Of a DNA stretch of 35,545 nt, positions 32,001 to 35,545 are shown in pieces (the first letter of the stretch is position 1; each line of letters starts with the position of its first letter). Position numbers and translations under genes: made by a program. This DNA comes from a virus: positions 1 through 35,545 of the IMG/VR virus record IMGVR_UViG_3300002835_000567. One strand, written 5' to 3'. The notes beneath the pieces were generated by a model that had not been told where the DNA came from, searched no databases, and saw only the letters and a list, made by a program, of their open reading frames with translations.

Positions 32001-32221
32001 TGTCCAGAGCCAGAACACTAGCCAGCGCCATCGGTTCCGACGGTGCGCTTAACGTAGGCGACGTCGCGGGGCTGCATACGGTCGCGTCTACGGGTCTTTT
32101 TTCGGACCTTATGAGTAAACCCACAACCCTGGCCGGATATGGTATAACAGACGCGGCCACGCAACAGTACGTCGCTGATTCCATTGGAGAAGTAGAAGCG
32201 CTCGCGTTGGCGGGCATTTAG
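32000..32221 (+). CDS. Short fibre N-terminal module, cassette 2 (73 aa)
   Basis: ATG on the previous stop (TAATG). It contains LNVGDVAGLHTVASTGLFSD and KPTTLAGYGITDAATQQYVA, standard wording of repeat segments in phage tail fibres. As with the 70-aa gene at 26446, the module is split off as a separate short protein ahead of the shaft gene. Confidence 0.7.
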   Translation: MSRARTLASAIGSDGALNVGDVAGLHTVASTGLFSDLMSKPTTLAGYGITDAATQQYVADSIGEVEALALAGI

Positions 32222-32235
32222 AGAGGTACGGCCAA

Positions 32236-33108
32236 ATGCCAGTCAATATATCGGTTTTTGAGTCCAGCCTTCAGTCAAAACTGAACGGTACTACTGGCTC
32301 AAGCAGTGGTACTGAGTTCTTACTCCTGTCCAAGTCGCTCAACGAGCTTAACACAGGTTTTACCGCTACCGTTGCTGCTGTTAACGATCTTCCTGCCGCA
32401 GCTGGAAATGCTGGGCGAATCATTTTTGTCACCGCAACCAACCTGCCGTACTACAGCAACGGCACGTCTTGGAACTCAATCAGCGGCACGGTTTCCAGCA
32501 TCTCGGTGTCCGGTGGTACGACCGGTCTTACGACTACTGGTGGCCCGATCACTGCGAGTGGGACGATCACGCTTACCGGTACTCTTACGGTAGCTAACGG
32601 TGGTACCGGCGCAACAACCGAGTCTGGTGCCCGAACGGCGCTTGGTGTACCCAGCCTGACAGGTACTGGAGCGACCGGCTCCTGGGACATCTCAGTCACC
32701 GGCACCGCGTCCAACGTTACCGGTGTTGTTGCCGCTGCCAACGGTGGCACTGGCATTACATCTCCTGGCGTGGCTGGGAACGTCCTTACCTCTGACGGCA
32801 CCGCATGGGTAAGCACGCCTGTTCAGGGGTTGCCCACCGCGAATATTGTAAGCGGCACGACTCAGCAGGCCGTAGCACTCAACCACTACATTCTGGTCAA
32901 CGCAGCAGCGACCACGGTCACGCTGCCAGCGACCCCGTCGCTTGGCGATGTGGTGTGGGTGACGGTGGCTAACGGCAGAACAGACAACGTCATCGCAAGG
33001 AACGGATCAAATATCCAGTCCCTTGCAGAGAATCTTACGATTAACGCGGCCTACGCCGCTGTTCAACTTCGGTATGCAGACGCAACGAGAGGATGGGTTT
33101 TCACATGA
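32236..33108 (+). CDS. Tail fibre shaft, cassette 2 (290 aa)
   Basis: ATG at 32236 with GAGAGG upstream. The body has FTATVAAVNDLPAAAGNAGR and repeats such as TLTVANGGTGATTESGARTA and VAAANGGTGITSPGVAG, typical of fibres. The C-terminal domain (SGTTQQAVALNHYILVNAAA, VWVTVANGRTDNVIARNGSN, VQLRYADATRGWVFT) matches that of the 455-aa fibre. Its stop overlaps the ATG of the propeller-like tip gene. Confidence 0.82.
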   Translation: MPVNISVFESSLQSKLNGTTGSSSGTEFLLLSKSLNELNTGFTATVAAVNDLPAAAGNAGRIIFVTATNLPYYSNGTSWNSISGTVSSISVSGGTTGLTTTGGPITASGTITLTGTLTVANGGTGATTESGARTALGVPSLTGTGATGSWDISVTGTASNVTGVVAAANGGTGITSPGVAGNVLTSDGTAWVSTPVQGLPTANIVSGTTQQAVALNHYILVNAAATTVTLPATPSLGDVVWVTVANGRTDNVIARNGSNIQSLAENLTINAAYAAVQLRYADATRGWVFT

Positions 33109-34571
33109 GTACGCTCACTCAATTTACTGGCGGCGGCGATTCGATACTCGGGGAAGTCGTCGAGTTTAACGCGCGAACCAAAGGGTTTAGCTTTACTGAC
33201 GGTACTCGCGAATACATGCAGACCGGCGTTATCAAAGAGTACTCCTCTGCGTACGCGCCTCTTGTTGCATCAAATACGCTGTGTGGAATCAGCGTGCCTA
33301 CTGATCCCCTCCATAAGGATTGGTCGTTCTTGTCGTACTCAAACTACTGGAACCAAACTTCTAGTCATGCTGGCGCCAAATTTTTTCAGCTAGGAACAGA
33401 TCAAGCAAGCGGACTTCCGTACAAGCATATATGCCTAATTGGCAGCAACTACGCAGGCGCAGGTTCTACTTGGTTCAAGCATAAGTACGGCGTCAACTTT
33501 GCAAACACCGTGACCGCCCAGCAGGACGACGACGGTGGCGGAGTTCATTCAGTTCATTTGTTCAATAACCGGCTCGTGTTTAGTGGCTACCGCTCCTCAA
33601 TGGATACTGACGCCAACGGCTTCAGTATGTTTTGGTCGACGGGCGCTAATAGCCCTACACAAAATGCTACTCGTAACTATCAGACTACATGGAACTGGGG
33701 CTACACGCCGATCCCAGCGGAAAATCAGACTACTGCGCTTTTGTGGACTATTTATGAGTACGCCAGAAGCGGGTGGAGCGCTAACGCCTTTAAGACCACA
33801 GACGGCGTTAACTTTACGTCGCTAAATATCACTTCAGATCTACGTTATCCGGGTCGGTTTACTTGGTCTACTGTGGGTAACTGTTGGATTATGGTGACAT
33901 GGGACGGCCGTATCATGACGTCTGCTGACGGACAGACGTGGACTCAACGGACTGTTCCGGTTGGTATGCCGACCTCTATAGGCCATTCTATGTTGTTTGG
34001 CTCTTCGGGGTATCGCTTCTGCGTAGATCATCCGACCCAAGGCACCATTATTTGTCTCGATAGTAACGATACAACTAGTCTGTACTTCCTTAAGACTACA
34101 GACGGTATCAACTACACCCTCTTAAACGCAGCGAGTGCAAACCCCCACCTGCGTAATTATTTTTGGGGTGCATCTGGCTATCAGCCGCGCCTTATGCGGG
34201 ATGGCGATACGTTGATTATGTACAACGTATCAACTACTAACGGTGACACTGCAGGTTCTACCATTGCCACCTCTACGGACTTTGGTCAGACCTGGACGCT
34301 TCACCCATTAATTTTCAACAACAACCCGCCAAGCAATACGTTGCAGACTGCCGGTGGTATTTACTTAAACTTTATGGGGTTAGAGAAGTTTGATTCTAAG
34401 TGGTACGGAATTTTCATGGCTCGCAACCAATACGGCACTGTTGGTACAAAAGCCTATGAATTAACAAACCGTGGTGGTTATTTCTCAGGCACGCCAACCC
34501 ATATTGGCGTAACTCAGGGCCTTTCGTTTGCAACCGGCAGCAGTTTGTCGCCCTATGTTCGGATTAAGTGA
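33105..34571 (+). CDS. Asp-box beta-propeller-like tip protein, cassette 2 (488 aa)
   Basis: ATG at 33105 overlaps the fibre stop (ATGA); an in-frame ATG at 33093 is the alternative. The protein is Trp/Tyr/Asn-rich and carries four Asp-box-like motifs (x-x-D-x-G-x-x-[WFY]): TTDGVNF (near 231), SADGQTW (near 272), TTDGINY (near 332) and STDFGQTW (near 389), spaced 40-60 residues, as in sialidase-type or BNR beta-propellers. I see no arginine triad that would prove sialidase activity. Likely a carbohydrate-binding or degrading receptor tip. Confidence 0.75.
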   Translation: MSTLTQFTGGGDSILGEVVEFNARTKGFSFTDGTREYMQTGVIKEYSSAYAPLVASNTLCGISVPTDPLHKDWSFLSYSNYWNQTSSHAGAKFFQLGTDQASGLPYKHICLIGSNYAGAGSTWFKHKYGVNFANTVTAQQDDDGGGVHSVHLFNNRLVFSGYRSSMDTDANGFSMFWSTGANSPTQNATRNYQTTWNWGYTPIPAENQTTALLWTIYEYARSGWSANAFKTTDGVNFTSLNITSDLRYPGRFTWSTVGNCWIMVTWDGRIMTSADGQTWTQRTVPVGMPTSIGHSMLFGSSGYRFCVDHPTQGTIICLDSNDTTSLYFLKTTDGINYTLLNAASANPHLRNYFWGASGYQPRLMRDGDTLIMYNVSTTNGDTAGSTIATSTDFGQTWTLHPLIFNNNPPSNTLQTAGGIYLNFMGLEKFDSKWYGIFMARNQYGTVGTKAYELTNRGGYFSGTPTHIGVTQGLSFATGSSLSPYVRIK

Positions 34572-34581
34572 GGATTAGACA

Positions 34582-34869
34582 ATGTCAGAAGAGTTTATCT
34601 TTATTCCTCAGGTCGAGCCAAAAATCGTCACTAAGCTGGCGTTCCGCTATCGACTGACCGACGAGGAGTTTGTCGGGATCATCGATGCGGCGCAGACCAG
34701 CGTGCCGGTGCGAGCATGGTTTGAGACGTTCAACATGGTTTCGCAGATTAACCTCGCCGACAAGCGAACTGCTGACGGACTTGACGCTTTGGTTGCGCTA
34801 GGACTGTTGGAAGAGGAGCGAGTCAAGGAGATTATTGAGGCCCCCATCCAGCCGGAAGAACGCCCCTAA
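34582..34869 (+). CDS. Fibre accessory protein, cassette 2 (95 aa)
   Basis: ATG at 34582 after GAGGA. It reads VTKLAFRYRLTDEEFVGIID, then AWFETFNMVSQINLADKRTA, DGLDALVALGLLEEERV, and aligns with the C-terminal 80 residues of the 139-aa protein of cassette 1 without gaps. It lacks the N-terminal beta domain of that protein. Probably a paralogue produced by cassette duplication. Confidence 0.78.
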   Translation: MSEEFIFIPQVEPKIVTKLAFRYRLTDEEFVGIIDAAQTSVPVRAWFETFNMVSQINLADKRTADGLDALVALGLLEEERVKEIIEAPIQPEERP

Positions 34870-34873
34870 TTTC

Positions 34874-34896
34874 TACCACGGCTACCTGCCGTGGTA
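34874..34896 (+). terminator. Terminator-like hairpin after the fibre region
   Basis: A perfect 9-bp stem (TACCACGGC / GCCGTGGTA) with a TACCT loop directly follows the last fibre gene and is trailed by ATATTTA. A likely end or slowdown of the long fibre transcript. Confidence 0.65.
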
Positions 34897-34932
34897 ATAT
34901 TTAGGGCAGGAAAGATCACTTAGGAAGAACCT

Positions 34933-35175
34933 ATGGCCGACGCTACGGTAACAATTGATGGTAAGCAGTATGAGCTGGACAAGATCTCAAACGAGGTCAA
35001 AGAGCTAATGTCCCTGCACGCTCAGGCTCAGGAGATGATGGTTGCTGCTCGCCGCCAAGCGGTTATCCATGAAGTTTCGGTAGTTAATTTGGCTAATCTA
35101 ATTAAAGTTCGGGTGGAGGCTGAATCCGATGGCAGTAAGCCAGCTGAGCCACTTTCAGGCCATGTCGTCGAATAA
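34933..35175 (+). CDS. Small helical protein (80 aa), DUF6447-like
   Basis: ATG at 34933 after AGGA. The start ATVTIDGKQYELDKISNEVK followed by helical ELMSLHAQAQEMMVAARRQA fits a small phage family I recall as DUF6447 (uncertain). Soluble, function unknown. The next gene begins inside its end. Confidence 0.7.
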   Translation: MADATVTIDGKQYELDKISNEVKELMSLHAQAQEMMVAARRQAVIHEVSVVNLANLIKVRVEAESDGSKPAEPLSGHVVE

Positions 35176-35383
35176 CGGGCATGATTTCGACGACCGCTAT
35201 TGGGAGGTGGCCTCCCGGTTAGCCGTCCACGAAGCTATGTGCGAAGAACGATCGAAGAACATAGACGATCGTCTCGTTAAGATCGAGTCCGGTATTGAGA
35301 AGATTAACCAATGGGGAATCCTGATTGGGTTCACACTGATCTGTAGCATGGCGGGAATCCTCGTTACCTTGCTACTCAAGTGA
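35129..35383 (+). CDS. Coiled-coil protein with C-terminal TM (84 aa)
   Basis: I prefer the ATG at 35129, which has a GGAGG site 9 nt upstream and overlaps the previous gene by 47 nt; an in-frame ATG at 35162 would remove 11 residues. The protein has a helical region (SRLAVHEAMCEERSKNIDDR) and a C-terminal membrane segment (WGILIGFTLICSMAGILVTL), resembling XhlA/hemolysin-type or DUF-type phage membrane proteins. It may be a second membrane factor for lysis or entry. Confidence 0.7.
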   Translation: MAVSQLSHFQAMSSNNGHDFDDRYWEVASRLAVHEAMCEERSKNIDDRLVKIESGIEKINQWGILIGFTLICSMAGILVTLLLK

Positions 35384-35390
35384 GGTACGT

Positions 35391-35545
35391 ATGGCCTATT
35401 TTAAGCTCGACCGGTTTAGCGGCATCGCACCGGGAGTCTCACCTAGACTTCTAGCAGACCAGTTTGGCCAGACGGCCGAGAACATTGATTTTGAGTCCGG
35501 GCGACTGACCCCGACAACTAACGACGTAGACGTATTCACGCTTCA
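35391..35545 (+). CDS. Structural protein, N-terminus only (partial)
   Basis: ATG at 35391 after GAGGT. The first 51 residues are MAYFKLDRFSGIAPGVSPRL, then LADQFGQTAENIDFESGRLT, before the window ends. The wording GIAP..PRLL..Q.AQ.A.N.DF.SG.L.P is typical of large phage tail or stabilisation proteins. Length and identity cannot be judged. Confidence 0.65.
   Translation, partial: MAYFKLDRFSGIAPGVSPRLLADQFGQTAENIDFESGRLTPTTNDVDVFTL

Noticed and set aside
1-35545. tRNA genes, insertion sequences, integrase or attachment sites
   Set aside because: None noticed by reading; no tRNA-like cloverleaf, transposase motif or integrase found in this window.

Overview
The window is a stretch of a tailed-phage genome, most likely a podovirus-type virus of a Gram-negative bacterium. 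It has a P22-type portal, an N4 gp56-type major capsid protein, head-tail adaptors, a row of T7-like internal (ejection) proteins ending in a 1816-residue giant, a holin/lysozyme cassette and a large tail-fibre region. I see no tail sheath, tape measure or major tail tube gene. The host is not proven. Strong Shine-Dalgarno sites, a GTA-type three-TM holin, a textbook DnaA box and several small structural proteins like those of aquatic phages suggest a proteobacterium from water or soil, possibly an alphaproteobacterium.

Layout. Positions 1-2659 hold eight very small leftward (minus-strand) genes, most without recognisable relatives. They form three transcription units. Each unit is preceded by the same 30-nt element: a 5-bp stem with a 3-nt GAA loop on the template strand, then a conserved start-site-like block. 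Its geometry matches the hairpin promoters of the N4 virion RNA polymerase. Between two of the units, about 1740-2273, is a gene-free block with a perfect DnaA box, five direct copies of a 9-mer at two-helical-turn spacing, an AT-rich core and six inverted copies of the same 9-mer. This looks like an iteron/DnaA replication origin. Positions 2660-2995 are a divergent control region.

From 2996 everything runs rightward: HNH nuclease, a small unknown protein, terminase small and large subunits, portal, scaffold, five small very basic proteins, a 263-nt leader, major capsid protein with a terminator, four head-completion/adaptor/GNAT-like genes, then four internal virion proteins (255, 202, 761 and 1816 aa). 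The largest carries a zinc-metallopeptidase motif. The lysis cassette (22942-24091) follows. From 24123 to 34869 lies an adhesion module: a BppU-like protein, a 501-aa repeat protein, several fibres, and two related cassettes in which a fibre shaft ends in a shared domain and is joined by an ATGA overlap to an unrelated tip protein (glycine-rich in one, Asp-box beta-propeller-like in the other). The right end has a terminator, two small genes and the start of another structural gene that runs off the window.

How it works together (inference). A virion-carried RNA polymerase, if the genome encodes one outside this window, would read the three hairpin promoters on entry and express the leftward takeover genes. 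Host DnaA plus a phage iteron-binding protein would fire the origin. The rightward block builds the particle, and no hairpin promoter was noticed there. The three hairpin promoters and the origin are the most interesting parts.
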